DNA of 64,000 nucleotides, from assembly GCA_003439945.1 (NCBI GenBank), contig QVRM01002473.1:62001-126000 (forward strand). Direction: 5' to 3'. Numbering within the stretch: the first letter of the stretch is position 1; each line of letters starts with the position of its first letter. Positions 37,626-49,341 of this stretch are shown here, piece after piece. Made by a program: the position numbers and the translations under genes. The notes beneath the pieces were generated by a model that did no database searches, was not told the DNA's origin, and saw only the letters and a program-made list of their open reading frames with translations. This DNA comes from Dermanyssus gallinae. Lineage: Eukaryota > Arthropoda > Arachnida > Mesostigmata > Dermanyssidae.

Positions 37626-37875
37626 CTGGATAATTCTATGAGACGCCCACGTATTGGCACGTTTTACGTAGGCACGTTAGATACGAACGAACTGGAGTCC
37701 ATGCGATGCGTTAACCATGCGTGCGATCTATGGGAGAAATGATTGCATCCATATCTATCGTAGAAGCTCGATCCGCAGTAAATATCCGCAATAAAAGCGA
37801 TTGAACAACCACATTACGGTGTGATTGGAGGCAGATTCGGATTATGTAGGTGTATATACTCTCTCTCTCTTTCTC

Positions 37876-37925
<50 letters not shown>

Positions 37926-38026
37926 CCAATGCACGTATGTGCAAAGTATGCGCATATCATTATTCAGATAAAGGTGCAAGCAAGATTCTATTTGCTAACA
38001 TATTGGTTCTCGTCCTCTCCTTTCAG
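37626..38026. other. Spacer with (CT)n-(AT)n tract
   Basis: This holds a compound repeat at 37859-37921 and then unique sequence leading into the acceptor of the 38027 exon. No gene is seen. Confidence 0.5.
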
Positions 38027-38091
38027 AATACGCAAGCCTGAAACATTATGTACATAGCGGTGGGACTCACTTCGTACTCGACACAAACAAC
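38027..38091 (+). CDS. Short internal coding exon (unidentified)
   Basis: Both borders are near ideal: CTCGTCCTCTCCTTTCAG ends at 38026 and GTAAGT starts at 38092. Two of the three frames contain stops. The open one enters in phase 1 and leaves in phase 0, encoding about 22 residues (YASLKHYVHSGGTHFV, then LDTNN). It is phase-compatible with 3094-3717 upstream, giving Glu at the split codon, and with 45026 or 50851 downstream. No domain can be identified from so short a piece. Confidence 0.55.
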
Positions 38092-39922
38092 GTAAGTAGA
38101 ATCACTATACGACTCTCTTGCTTCGTCATTCTGCCAACTACCTAATAATACCCGAGAGAAGCAGAGAAATACACTTGCAGAGAAAAGTTACACATCTTGT
38201 TAATTGTCTCGATTGTCACGCGAGCTAATTTAGCTTAGCCAATAGCTTAGGCTGATTCAATGACAATGCTTTATCGATGCATTAAGAGGGTAGGAGTTGG
38301 GTAGGAGACGTTCCAACATACAACAAGCACAACCACTCACTTGGACGGATTCTTTCGGCTAAGAGGAAGACGTGGAAAAAATAAGACACGGAAGACGAAG
38401 AAGAAGACAAAAGTCTTTTAGAAAGAAGTTTGAAAACTTCGAAACGAGCGCAGTGTAAGAGAATGCCCAATGCAAGCCGAGCCACACATGCACACAAGAC
38501 CATCCGAATAAATTCGCTGCTGTTGTTGTTGTTAGTATTTTCCTGTAGACGTTTTCCAGCGATTTAATAATTAAATATGTGCCTAGCCGGTAGCTCGCTA
38601 GAGCTGCCATAGGCCCGCGACTCGCCTAAGCAAGCAGGCGCAATGAGCATTTGAACGTTCGAGTGGTACGAGCCGAATGATGGAGGGCGGGTGTTAGCGA
38701 ATTGTTTATTTGTGCCAGTTCTGGAAATTTTCTAAAGAATGAGTATGATGTCAGCACACCGCAAGCAGGTGTCCTGGTGCTTAGCCCATTTCAGGTAGCT
38801 TTGGGCGACTTCAGTAGTGCTAGAACCAACAGAAGCAGCAGCAACATTAACAACAGTAGCAACATCGATAACATCATGGAGCACATTAACAAGAGGTAAA
38901 ACGATGTGAGCGGAAGACACTTCCGCTATCCTGCAATAACGGCTAGCAGAAAGTTAGCCATAGCTAGAACAATTGATTTTGATGACAGGTCATCCAGGTG
39001 AGCGTAGGGTTTGAAGGGTTCTGCTGGAGTTGGGGTGGCTCGCCACGGCGCAGGCTAAACAGGACCCCGCTCTATAGCCAACCAATCAACGAACGGGGCC
39101 GACACGATAGTGGCGCTGGCTGTCCTATGAATAATGGCGCACATACTTACATTTATGTGTATGCATTGGCTCTTGCAGTGGTGCCGCACAGTGACGGCAG
39201 TTTAGCATATGCCCGATTCCTCTCGGGAGCTATGTCCTTACGACACAACCACTTCCATCGGAACTGCTTTCGTTTTACTACAACGACGAATATTGTGCCG
39301 TGCGGTCTATCTAAGCTTTGTACGACGTCCCCGTTGTTTCGCTGTCGTTGGGAATTGACATGACCAGCGGTCAGGGCCGGAAAGAAGATTGTCGTCGCTA
39401 TAATATCGATTTGCGCAACAACCCTCATCAGGTGAGGTTTTCGGCTCAATCACGAGCCGTCCAAAGCGACGGAGGCACGTCATTCCTTTGAGCAAAAACG
39501 AGAACGGCGCTTCCCGACTGGGTACTGGGTCCCAAATCTGTACCGCGCCGACGAATACGCTGCCTTTCATGCTGGCCTCCTTCTATGGATGTGTGTCCTG
39601 GCTGGTGTACAACAATAGTTGTGTCGTGCTCTCCTGTACCACGGGTGGATGCTGACAGTATATGGCCATGTAGGTAGGCAGGTAGCGAGGGCAGATCGTC
39701 GCAGAGACTGCAGGACCCGTTCATTTCGCCTGTCTAGCTATTCGCATTGTCTGTGCTTCTTAGCGTCGCTATATCCCATTTCCCATTATCTCTTTTGTTC
39801 TGCCTTGAGCATTTGTTTTTACGTTCCTTTTTCTGTCTTCCTTGCGTAGGTTCCTGCTGGTGTCTGTATCGCTATCTGCATCAAAACTACAGCTTAATAA
39901 TAGCAATAATAGGGCGAATAAG

Positions 39923-39966
<44 letters not shown>

Positions 39967-42900
39967 GTGTGAATAAGAATAATATACATACAAATAAGAA
40001 CACGTCTGTTTTTAATACATATCTACATGCTTATTTGGCTGCGGCTGTGCGCCGGTGGTCGAATATTGCCAGTACTACACGTACAATACGTAGTGAATGC
40101 GGTAGATTAGCATGAGCGTGATTTGCCTAAAACGAGACTGCCAGTTAGAGTGGTTTGTATGCAACAAGAGTAGTATATGTGTATAGATATAGGAATCCGT
40201 ACCTAGTGATGCATATAGAAAACCCTCTTATTGTGTTACGCGTAGTGCGGCCTGAACGGCGAAGCATAACAAAAGTAGGATGGACACAGGGATATGTTTG
40301 TGTCAAGAAAGCTGATATAAAGGAAGCAAAACAAATATTTGCAAGTTATTTTTAAACGACGGATATTTGGCGGCAGCATTGGGTAGTTGCTGACCATAGA
40401 TTGACATGCAATGTTATTGCGAATTAAACAATATATATATATATATCTTCGACTGGAAGCCAACAGTCCGGTAGCCATTTATTGGCTAGTGTTCGTTAAC
40501 GGTACCTCAAATGAGATAGTTCTATTCGTAGCGGCAAAGGAAGGAGAGAAGCAAGCGCCAGAGAGGTCAGCATAGTTAAAGGGCAATCCGTCGTTTACGG
40601 TATGTCAAAGTTGTCTGATTGGCGAACGAACGGGCTTGGGCGGGTGTGGGCGCGGGCGTCACACCTATAAGACGCCACGTGTCGCTACTTATTTTTTGTT
40701 GTTAAGTTGATCAGCTTGAGATGCTGTGGGGAGACGAATAAACACCCCTCTAGAAGGATGCCACCACCAAGTTCCTCTACTGGGACCGACTCTGGGGCTG
40801 TCTAACTCAGCTGCTCGTCGCTGTAGGGCAGTGGTCGTCGTACGGCGTTGTACAGACGCCCGCATTGTCTAACCTATGCGTTATAATCTGAGAAGCATAC
40901 TGCCGGAACCCAGCAGAGAGGCGTGACGACCGGAATCTACCCTATTTGCTAGTCTGTCTCTCTGTCGATATATCTCTGTTGTTTTCGCTCGTTTTCGCCG
41001 CCTTCTCCAACCGCCCGCTGTCAACGAGAAAACGCATCCTTGAGGCGAGGCGAGGCCAGGCGGGCTTTAACTTCATTCAGCCTGGCACCGCCCTGACGGG
41101 ATGGCCCGGATTGGGCTGTTCACGTCGTTGGAAGCGGCAGCGGCGGCGTCGTTGCTGTCTTTGTGGCCCGAACCTTGCTGGCGACGTGGCGACGCTAGAT
41201 GGTGGTGAAGAAGGGGTAAGTAGGCGGATGGGTCAGACTGCCCAGACGAGCCACCCACATGGGGATTTGGCTCTGGGCTTTGATCGGCCAATCGCCCGAT
41301 GGACCAACCGGCGTCCGAATTATCTATCTATCCATCCTGCGACCCGTCTGCTTGCTACTGCCACCGTTTTATGACTTGTCTGCTAAGAGACACATAGACG
41401 AGCGAGAAACATAGGCAACGCAAGGGGGAGTTGGTATTTGAGAATATTAGAGGGGGAGAAAAGTAGGAAGGGCATCGAGGTGAACCCTTTCTCCACCTCT
41501 TCTTCGACCTCCGCGTGTGGGCGGTCAAACGCCCGGGGGATCAAATGGGTGGACAGGCCGGCGTAGGGAGCCCGGAGATAGGTGAAGGCTCGAATACCTC
41601 GAAGGATAGTGGGTCGCGATCGCCGATGTTTGCAGCGCTTGTTTAGTCGCGGGTCGGCAATGATACCTGAATGCCTTGGCGTGGCTGCACGGCTGCGTGG
41701 CTGCGTGGTTGCGTACATGCGAGCGTGTTTGGGTGCGCCATGCAGCAAACGATCGACTTGGTGGTGATCGCACGACTAAACTGTACGCCGGGCTACAAGC
41801 CTTCGAGGGCAGGAGCAAGGATTACGACCTGCCGAGTCGCGGCGAGCTGTTGCTACTGATGTAACAGTTTTCTTCTAGTCTTTACTGCGTTTGCTGTTCA
41901 CGATGACGTGATGGTGACAAAAGATGGTGGTGGCCGATGGTGCGTAGCTTGAAGAAACGAAGGAGAAAAATCTTTTTGAATGCTTTTTTATTTTTTACGG
42001 ATATTGGGTGACTAGAGGTGTTGCTGCTTCTACTGCTACTTAACTAGAGTGCTTTGAGCAATGGATCAGCCTTATTCGACACTCTTCAATACTCCTGCTT
42101 TTTTTATTACCTAGTCTGCCTGTTATGCATATTATGTATGCTGCAAGATACATTGAAACACTACGCTGTTGTAGCTGTTAAATATTGTTGTTGTTATTGA
42201 CGTCGTCACTACTGTCATTGCTACTAGTCATTTTGATGCGCCTAGGTTACACTAGTTGTTGTGTTTGTTATTGCTGTTGTTGTTGTCGTTGTCGTCGTTG
42301 TTGTTGTTGCTGCTGCTGTTGCTGTTGTTGTCGTTGTCGTCGTTGTTGTTGTTGTTGATGCCGGCGGCGAGCTGGCATCATGAACATGGTGCATTACATA
42401 TTTTCTCGATATGAACAACAGCACGAAGGCGACGACCACGGCAAGCGCCATCCAGCGTCGCCACGCGTCGAGTTCTACGTCGTCGCTCGTCGGACCCGAC
42501 GCGCTCTTAGCTGCTTGAATCAGTTCTGAATCGAGCTGCTGCTGCTGCCGCTTCTAACGCCATTGTCTACGCATGGCGTGGTTATGGTGCGTGCATGCGA
42601 GCGGTTTCTGCACTACTCAATGGTGGTGTCGGCAGTAGTGTCGTCATCTATAATTTACGAGAGAGATAGTAGTACAGCTGCCAACAGCGGCAACGCGACT
42701 TTTTTGGGCGCCATTGTTGTGGCTTCTCGGCTGCCGCCTTGTCTCTCACTTGCTGCCCCGCTTACTTACCGTATCTTCGGCGGCTTTCTGTCACGGCCAG
42801 GCCACGTCTGATCACGTTGATGTTCTCGGCCAGCCGAGAGCATTGCTGCTCCGATTGCGCAGTGGAGTCACGACTTCCACGAGACGCAAACAATGGACTT

Positions 42901-43091
42901 GTGACGGATATTCGGTTTTTGTTCTCGTGCTGTGCTCGTCACACGTTCTCCTCCCCCACTGCAGTATCATCATGTTATGCATGCCTTTCACCGTGCGCTT
43001 TTGGTGTCCTAATTGAAGATAGGTAGGACCTGATGTTCTAATCGAAGAATAGTAGTAGTAGTAGTAGTAGAAGTGGTAGTAGCAGCAGCAG
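38092..43091. other. Probable intron; no firm exon
   Basis: This includes (AT)n at 39926-39963 and (TTG)n at 42246-42358. A strong acceptor ends at 39849 (CTTTTTCTGTCTTCCTTGCGTAG), followed by 15 codons to TAA. Sites CATCCAG before GTGAGC (38998) and CATCAG before GTGAGG (39428) look donor-like, but no convincing exon precedes them. The 40490-40860 stretch has LTR-like features, listed separately. Confidence 0.5.
40490..40860 (+). mobile_element. LTR-like promoter and poly(A) module (possible solo LTR)
   Basis: A GC-rich promoter-like run (GGGCTTGGGCGGGTGTGGGC) and a TATA-like CTATAAG at 40665 are followed only 70 bp later by AATAAA at 40737-40742. A promoter and a poly(A) signal this close together is the layout of a U3-R junction in an LTR. 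I find no convincing TG...CA ends with a target-site duplication, so this stays tentative. A divergent gene promoter is the alternative. Confidence 0.25.
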
Positions 43092-43253
43092 CCCCGATGG
43101 CGTGGTGCATGCGTCTGCGCCTCGCAACCGGAGGAGGCACATAGGTGTGCGGGTTCGAGCCTCACCGTTGCGTATTTGTATTTATGGGGGTCCATCTATG
43201 AAACATGGCGAAAAGCAGTTCCGTGGACGTTAAATCTTGGCTAAGAGTCAGGA
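43092..43253 (+). mobile_element. SINE family 1 copy
   Basis: The A box GATGGCGTGGTGC lies near 43096 and the B box GGGTTCGAGCCTC near 43151. The body shares TCTGCGCCTCGCAACCGGAG and CCGTGGACGTTAAATCTTGG with the other copies. A TAG/CAG repeat precedes it at 43048-43091. The 3' end is cut shortly after AAGAGTCAGGAT. Confidence 0.8.
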
Positions 43254-44064
43254 TGACAACTTTCTTCAGCAGCAGCAGCAGTGACAATAAGTGCGTGCGT
43301 ATGAGTAGAGCCCAAAGTTGTCATCAAATAAGGGGGTACACAGGCGTTCCCTATGGAACGCCAGATTATATCACCGCACAGACCGTGTTCAGTCCTTACT
43401 TCGAAGACACGACTCTTCAGGATAGACGAGTGTAGGAAGTACTTCAAAACTCAAAACCCAAACTGAAAAGGTCGTCTTTCTGAAAAGGAAAGTTCTTTCG
43501 CCACGGTATGGAGCCTACTTGCTACCGTTCATTGGCGGTCTGAAGACTTTGAAAGGGTAGCGACGAACGGAAAGCTGATCAGCGCTTGAAGAAACGGCCA
43601 ACAACAACAGCAGCGCGTTGTTGTCGGTTGTGTCTGTTTTCGCAGGCGTCCTATCGCAGATATTGCAGGTCGCTGATGTTGTTTTTCCTAAAACTAGAGG
43701 GGCGTTACATTGTGCACTATGCAGCTGCCAGTCCTACCGAAGCTATACCAGAGCTCTCCTAATTGCTTCCGCGCACTCTGAGTGCTTTTGGCGATCAGGA
43801 AAGACCTGGGACAGGCGTTCTGCCCACGTAACCCTAAAGTAAAGGTAGGGGTCGAAGTAATATTAAGAAAAGATACGGTTAAGAAAAGATCTCTTGCCTC
43901 GTCATAAGGCTAGAGGTTGATTTTATTGCGTGCAGATCGGAATCGAGCTCCACACTGCCTGTCCCGGGTGTATGAGTGTACGTAAAAGCAGGTTTCTCTC
44001 TCACCTAAAAAGAAGTTATGGCAGTAGTTGAGTAAACATAGTAATAGCAGCAGCCTTCATAATT

Positions 44065-44107
<43 letters not shown>

Positions 44108-44165
44108 TTTTTAAGCCAGCTTACATTTATTTAAATATCATTTGGGTTTCATACATTTTTCTCGA
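43254..44165. other. No firm gene
   Basis: This holds a short perfect hairpin, GGCGTTCC-CTAT-GGAACGCC, at 43343-43362, and (AT)n at 44067-44103. An acceptor (GTCTGTTTTCGCAG) ends at 43645 and is followed by 64 codons open in phase 1, ending at 43842. The phase matches other plus-strand candidates, but the peptide looks unremarkable. Confidence 0.45.
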
Positions 44166-44205
44166 TGTTCGTCATGGGTATATATATATATATATATATA
44201 TAATA

Positions 44206-44247
<42 letters not shown>

Positions 44248-44294
44248 GTCTAGAATTAAAACATTTTTTAAGGAGGTTGTTTTTAATTCTAGAC
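44248..44294. repeat. Stem-loop GTCTAGAATTAAAACA ... TGTTTTTAATTCTAGAC
   Basis: The arms at 44248-44263 and 44278-44294 are complementary apart from one extra T, with a 14-base loop. It directly follows a long (AT)n tract and TATTGGGTCTA, the same opening as the MITE at 44566. It may be a relic of a related element. Confidence 0.7.
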
Positions 44295-44334
44295 TATCCT
44301 CCGTCTCCTACGGGCTTGGAACTTAACCTGAGGT

Positions 44335-44557
44335 ATATCTTCAATGCACCGAGGGCCGGACATGTTAAGATATCTAGGGTTTCCCCAACAGTCCTTGTGG
44401 CAGCATGGCTGCTGACTCTCAGCGGTATGGTTTATCATCTATTCTCAATGAGCATCGCTCAAAGAAAATTCGATCAACAACAGGGATCGAACCGGCGACA
44501 CCCCGGTAGATGACAACCATGACTAGCGCGCTAGTCCCCTAGACCACGCCGCCACAC
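44335..44557 (-). mobile_element. tRNA-derived SINE, family 2
   Basis: On the minus strand the head (from 44557) reads GTGTGGCGGCGTGGTCTAGG (A box), continues with a tRNA-like middle, then CGGTTCGATCCCTG (B box, about 44494-44481). A body of about 140 bp contains CACAAGGACTGTTGG and CCTAGATATCTTAACATGTC. The same order recurs at 48920-49132. Confidence 0.8.
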
Positions 44558-44565
44558 TATATATA

Positions 44566-44645
44566 TATTGGGTCTACCAAAAAGTTTTTTGGATTTTATA
44601 ATGATTTTTTACGGACAAAACCGAAAAACTTTTTTGTAGCCCTAT
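44566..44645. mobile_element. Mariner-type MITE, about 80 bp
   Basis: The element reads TATTGGGTCTACCAAAAAGT at the left. At the right, read in reverse complement, it is TATAGGGCTACAAAAAAGTT. The two ends form an imperfect inverted repeat of about 30 bp that makes up most of the element. It is bounded by TA dinucleotides, the target of Tc1/mariner transposons, and lies within an (AT)n tract. End sequence and size fit an internally deleted mariner. Confidence 0.7.
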
Positions 44646-44759
44646 ATATATATATATACATATGTCATTATCTTCGAATAATTCTAGTTATGTTCGGGTC
44701 AATACAGCGAATCGCACATTTAAGGAGATTTGTTGGAGGAGGAGACTTGAATAATAAGT

Positions 44760-44760
<1 letters not shown>

Positions 44761-44847
<87 letters not shown>
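44761..44847. repeat. (AT)n microsatellite
   Basis: About 42 uninterrupted AT units. Confidence 0.97.
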
Positions 44848-45025
44848 TTATACACATTATAATCCAGCTAATTAAGGGACGTTTCCTTAACGTCTCATTG
44901 TGCCAGCATTTGTGCTACCTTGTTCCCACAATCACGCAGCGCTATCCTGTACTGGGGGCTTTTTTCGCGCTTCATCTGGTCCGAGTCTGCTGAACTGTAA
45001 CGATAACGTCCTTCTTCTTCTGCAG

Positions 45026-45112
45026 GGTATTTCCCGCAGTAAGTGGAGTTTGTCTGACGGCGGATGTCTAAGTGACGGGGGACGCCCTAAATCCCCGCCC
45101 CAGCTCCTCTAA
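45026..45112 (+). CDS. Candidate terminal exon, 28 residues (unidentified)
   Basis: The acceptor GTCCTTCTTCTTCTGCAG ends at 45025. The following 28 codons are open in phase 0 and stop at TAA 45110-45112. The peptide is Ser/Gly-rich with a repeated motif (GISRSKWSLSDGGCLSDGG, then RPKSPPQLL). It could follow the exon at 38027, which leaves in phase 0, as an alternative end to 50851. AATAAA occurs at 45725. A GTAAGT inside (after CCCGCA, 45039) could alternatively make a 13-nt micro-exon. The acceptor is seen; the exon status is inferred. Confidence 0.35.
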   Translation, partial: GISRSKWSLSDGGCLSDGGRPKSPPQLL

Positions 45113-45555
45113 CAAAAACGCGGTCTTCCTGTCGTGCTTCCGAAATGTCGTCTCTTCTAGATGCCGCAACGCGAGTCAGCTAAATATAATAAGGCAAACA
45201 GGAAACGACGAAGAGAAACGGCGGACCCAGTTGTGTGGGCCCCCGACCGGGGCTGTAACGGTAGATGTTACCAGCTGCTGCTACCTCTGATATTTGACAT
45301 AAGTTCCCGTCGTTGTCGCTGCAAGTTTCACACTAGGTTATCCACTCGAAGACTTTGAGTCGAATTGAGTTCGAGTTCCTCTTATTTCCACGATATGTCC
45401 CCTATCGTCAACTTCGTCCCCTTTTTGTCGAAGGAAGAAAAGAAAAACCATCCAAACTAACAACAGTAATTTTTCGCGGGACGATTCGCAGTAAAACGTC
45501 GGTCTATTATGTGCAGATATATACAAGTGCTTATATATATATATATTTATATATA
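45113..45555. other. No gene seen; possible 3' UTR of the 45026 exon
   Basis: Unique sequence without a convincing coding frame. It leads into the foldback elements at 45556 and 45730. Confidence 0.4.
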
Positions 45556-45588
45556 TTTTAGTTCTGCACGTAGGGAAACATATATATA

Positions 45589-45676
<88 letters not shown>

Positions 45677-45711
45677 TACATATCTGTTTCCCTACTTTCA
45701 GAACTAAAAAA
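45556..45711. mobile_element. Foldback element with an (AT)n core
   Basis: The left arm TTTTAGTTCTG-CAC-GTAGGGAAACA (45556-45580) and right arm TGTTTCCCTAC-TTT-CAGAACTAAAA (about 45685-45709) are inverted copies. They differ only in a 3-base mismatch and flanking bases. The interior is almost wholly (AT)n, about 100 bp. This looks like a small inverted-repeat element whose centre has been overrun by a microsatellite. Confidence 0.7.
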
Positions 45712-45729
45712 CATATCACAGCTAAATAA

Positions 45730-45925
45730 AATGAAGGGTCAGTGGGGAACTCCAATACGGTCCTTGACGTCGTGGTCTTCTAAATCTACAGAAGGCACAG
45801 TTCCTCCTTTGTATCTCTTTCTCTTTATATATATATATATATATATAGAACCGTGCCTTGTGTAGATGTCAAAGACCACGTTGTCATGACCTTTATTGGT
45901 ATTTGGCACACTGACATTCACCATT
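45730..45925. mobile_element. Long foldback (arms about 70 nt) with an (AT)n loop
   Basis: The left arm runs from GTCAGTG at 45738 to GCACAGTTCC at 45804. It pairs with the right arm from GAACCGTGCC (about 45849) to CACTGAC at 45915. Matching blocks include CGTGGTCTT with AAGACCACG-type complement, ATCTACA with TGTAGAT, and CCAATA with TATTGG-type complement. I estimate about 80% pairing. A (CT)n-(AT)n tract occupies the loop. The AATAAA at 45725 precedes it. A palindromic MITE or a hairpin-RNA source are both possible. Confidence 0.65.
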
Positions 45926-48262
45926 CATTTTGTGAGGCTGTGAGTGGCGTTTTTGGTCTTGCAAGCAGGGAAACCGATCTTCACCACTGTCTTTGTTGTC
46001 GGGGGTGGCAGCGACTGCTGCAAAGGTTAGCAGCATATTAAACTAGCTCTGTTTCTGCTTCAGCTCTGCCATTATCCATATTATCAATAGTAGTAGTAGT
46101 AATAATATACTACTACCCTTGGTAGCAGTAGCCGTAGAGCAAGTTGTGAGAGTCCCGTCCCTCCCCAACCAGGCTCGGTCAAAGAGTGAGTGCGACTTTT
46201 AATTTTGCCAGACGTCAATACGGTTTAACAGGGAGGGGGTAAGTGCAAGGTGCAAGAAATCGGAACCAACGTAAAACCAGCGTGGGGCGACAGTGACTCT
46301 GACAGTGACGACCTCAATTGGACGGTAAGGGAGAGTCGAGACAAGCGCCTATACGCTGAACTGCGACACCGAGATCGGCTCAGACAAAGTCACCATCGAA
46401 TTTGCCGACCAACTGACTCTGGGACGGTGCAGCGGACACTAAGTCAAGGAATATCCACTCTTCTTACGTTTCGAAGGAACTACAACACAATAGCGTAATG
46501 TTGTTGTTGTTATTTCATTGCGATGTTGTTGTTCTTGCTGCAGTCGTTGTGCTCCCCCCGCCATAATGGTCAATGGCCACCAGCAATGTATATGGAGAGG
46601 ACACCAACACTACCTCCAAGCTAAGAAATGCAAGAAACTATAGTCACATCCAAGGTGTTCTACTTCGGCTTCCATAGGCATAGTGAACGCGCATTGGGCA
46701 GCACGTGAGACGGCGACTGTTTAGACCTAGTTGCTTAGTTTATCGCTATTTAACATGGGAAAATACTTAATAATTAAGTTTGCCTTATTCATATATACGA
46801 TGTAGTGCTCCGTATTATAATGGCGATTTTATTTATTATTTTATTATATTTTAAATAAATTGTCAACGGTAAGGCGGGGAAGCCGGTGAAAACTGAAAAA
46901 AATTAAAATGAAGACACACCCTTTCGAAGGCTTCTCTGGAAAGCAGAAGGATTGGGAATGGAAATGTTAGGACATATTCCTTTTATCTAAGTTACAAAAA
47001 ACGATTTTGAAGTGCCTGATTTTGTTGCCTGATTTCAGTATATTTTTTTAGAGAAAATCTACACTGCGAAAGCAAATTTAACAAGACAACAAAGAAGTCA
47101 TATTATATATAGGAACACCAACAAGTGATTGGTTTGATTAGACAAAAATGGGTACTTTTATTTTGCTATGTTTTCTGGGCTATTTAACTTAATTATAGAA
47201 AAGTCAATTTGTTTTTGTTATTAACGAAGTGAAAACGTAAGAACTACATTGAGCTTGTTGAAGTTATTTGTAGGATAGCAGCGTCCGTTAAGCAGTTGGC
47301 AGCAAAATGCCAAAGCAAACTAAAAACATGGCGCCAAATGGAAGATGCTGCTGCCACCACAGCGCCAAAGACGCGGGAAGTCATTAAATGCGCGGGCTAT
47401 TTTGTGATATAAAAGAAAACGTGCGAATAAGTGAAGTAGTCGTCGTTGGTGCGAGTCAGGCACAGAGGACGTGTGTTATTTAAGCGACGTGAGAATGGCG
47501 AACTCGTAGCGGTCGCCGGCCGGTCATGGGGGTGGTGGGCACAACATTGTTGGTGGCAGAAATAGAGACATCTCTTTGAGACTCAGCAACAAAGCCACAG
47601 AACGAACGACGGAGGAGAGCTGGGTACGGAGCAGGACGACGAGATATGCTGATAGAGCAGGACACGAGGTATCCATCATGTTGTCAGGTTGACAGGGGCA
47701 GACAGGCAGAGAGAACGTGCGAGCGAGCGAGCGAGATGAAGGTTTGTCGAACACTTTCCAAAAAGGCAACCTGTTCAGTGCGAGCCTGCTTGAAAAGTTC
47801 AACGGATGCACGGTTAGGCTTGCTTCCTTGTCTGTTGCTCAAAGGGTCGAACAGGAGAGAGGGAAGCAATTTCACAACGTGAGGCATCAGCGTAGTCGGT
47901 GTCTCCATGGTGAGCGAGGGAAAATTGCTGAGGCAAGATGATGACGACGACGACGACAGATGATCAACTATCGAGAGGTAAGGGGTAAATACCCAAAGTT
48001 GAAAAACCGCCCGCTACGGTTGATGGTTGCCCTTGATTGCAGTAGCCACTCCACAGGATCCGCCTGCGACCCCCCCCCCCCCCCCCGAGAAGTCGGTACT
48101 GTTTCTGCCTTGGCATCATAGAGTCTTCCCCCTCGAACCTATCTGTGGACCGATGAGCGCCCGCCGGCATTTGCAAGAGAACAGGAAATATACTTTGGGA
48201 GTTTATGTCGCTACGACGAAAGGGTAATGTTCGTCGAACTTTGCCGTTTGATGCAACAATAA

Positions 48263-48305
<43 letters not shown>

Positions 48306-48919
48306 TTATTTTTCAAACTTTGCCTATACTTACATATGTTTAGTATATTATGGGCTTTTGTTTGAACATGGCATACGTTATTTCTCAGTTGATCATAATC
48401 AGTTGTTTTGCATTCCACCAAACAGCGTTTGACAAAGATTCGAATGTTTGTACATAACATTCGAAGAAATAGTAACACTGCTGTTACTTTATTTCAGAAA
48501 CTCAAAACACGTCGAATTCTACTTTAGGTCAATCCTACTTGGGACTTCTCTAGATCATTCAGTTAAGCATTTGTAACACATTGTAGGCATTTTTCGATGT
48601 ATTTGTCTTTCATATGGATTTGGCTCGTTTTACAGGCAAGTTGGCTCGTATAGAGCTATATCGATATAGAAGGTATATAGAAGGTATATTAAGCGAAAGC
48701 AAAGTAAAACCGAAATTAAAGCCAACGTTCCCTGCTTAGGCTTACAGGAGTCGAACAAGAGGCCAATGAAATAGATCGACAGACAGGGAGGTGTTCGTCA
48801 ACGATGTATGAGGCGCGTTGAGGGAACTGTTTTTCTGTTTCTCTACTTCGTCTATGGAGACATGGATTTATGATTTGCTTGACATGTGTACCTAACTACT
48901 CTTTTATATACCCGGGGCA
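45926..48919. other. No firm gene
   Basis: This contains AT-rich unique DNA at 46750-47450, a run of about 19 C at 48069-48086 and (AT)n at 48264-48303. A plus-strand frame around 46232-46322 (KPAWGDSDSDSDDLNWT) ends at a GTAAGG donor-like site but lacks a good acceptor. An acceptor (CCCTTGATTGCAG) ends at 48042 and is followed by 60 codons open in phase 1 to TAA at 48225, containing a poly-Pro from the C run. Both are below my threshold for exons. Confidence 0.45.
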
Positions 48920-49132
48920 CTTAGGGCAGCAGCATAAACGGACATGTTGAGACATCTAGGGTTACGCCAACAGTCCTTGTGGCAGTACGGTCGCTGATCC
49001 TCAGTTGTATCAGGTTTATCCTCTCTTCCTAATGAGCATTGCTCAAACAAAATTCGATCAACAACAAGGAACGAACCGGTAGGTGCCAACCATGACTAGC
49101 GCACTAGCCCCTTTAAACCGTGCCGCTTACGT
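48920..49132 (-). mobile_element. tRNA-derived SINE, family 2 (second copy)
   Basis: Shared with 44335-44557, on the plus strand: GGACATGTTGAGACATCTAG, CCAACAGTCCTTGTGGCAG, AATTCGATCAACAACAAGGA, and CCATGACTAGCGCACTAGCC. The B box is degraded (CGGTTCGTTCC on the minus strand), so this copy is probably inactive. Confidence 0.8.
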
Positions 49133-49341
49133 GCCGCATACGTGTTAATAGCGTTATATAGTGTGTACAAGCCTGACGGCTATTTCGATCGGACCACTAC
49201 TACTTTGGTGTTGCTTTGCCGTGCCTGATCCTCAATAGGACCCTTATATGTATATTTGCGCTCATGCGTCGTCCTCTCCCCGAGTGAGTCGCGGCAAGTG
49301 GGGCCGGCGAACTGTATATTCATTCATTCATTCATTCGAAA

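Noticed and set aside
43646..43842. Possible terminal exon of 64 codons after GTCTGTTTTCGCAG
   Set aside because: Two of the three frames are open for tens of codons, there is no poly(A) signal nearby, and composition is unremarkable.
48043..48227. Possible terminal exon of 60 codons with a poly-Pro run
   Set aside because: The poly-Pro is the product of the C homopolymer, and the length is within chance expectation after many acceptor-like sites.
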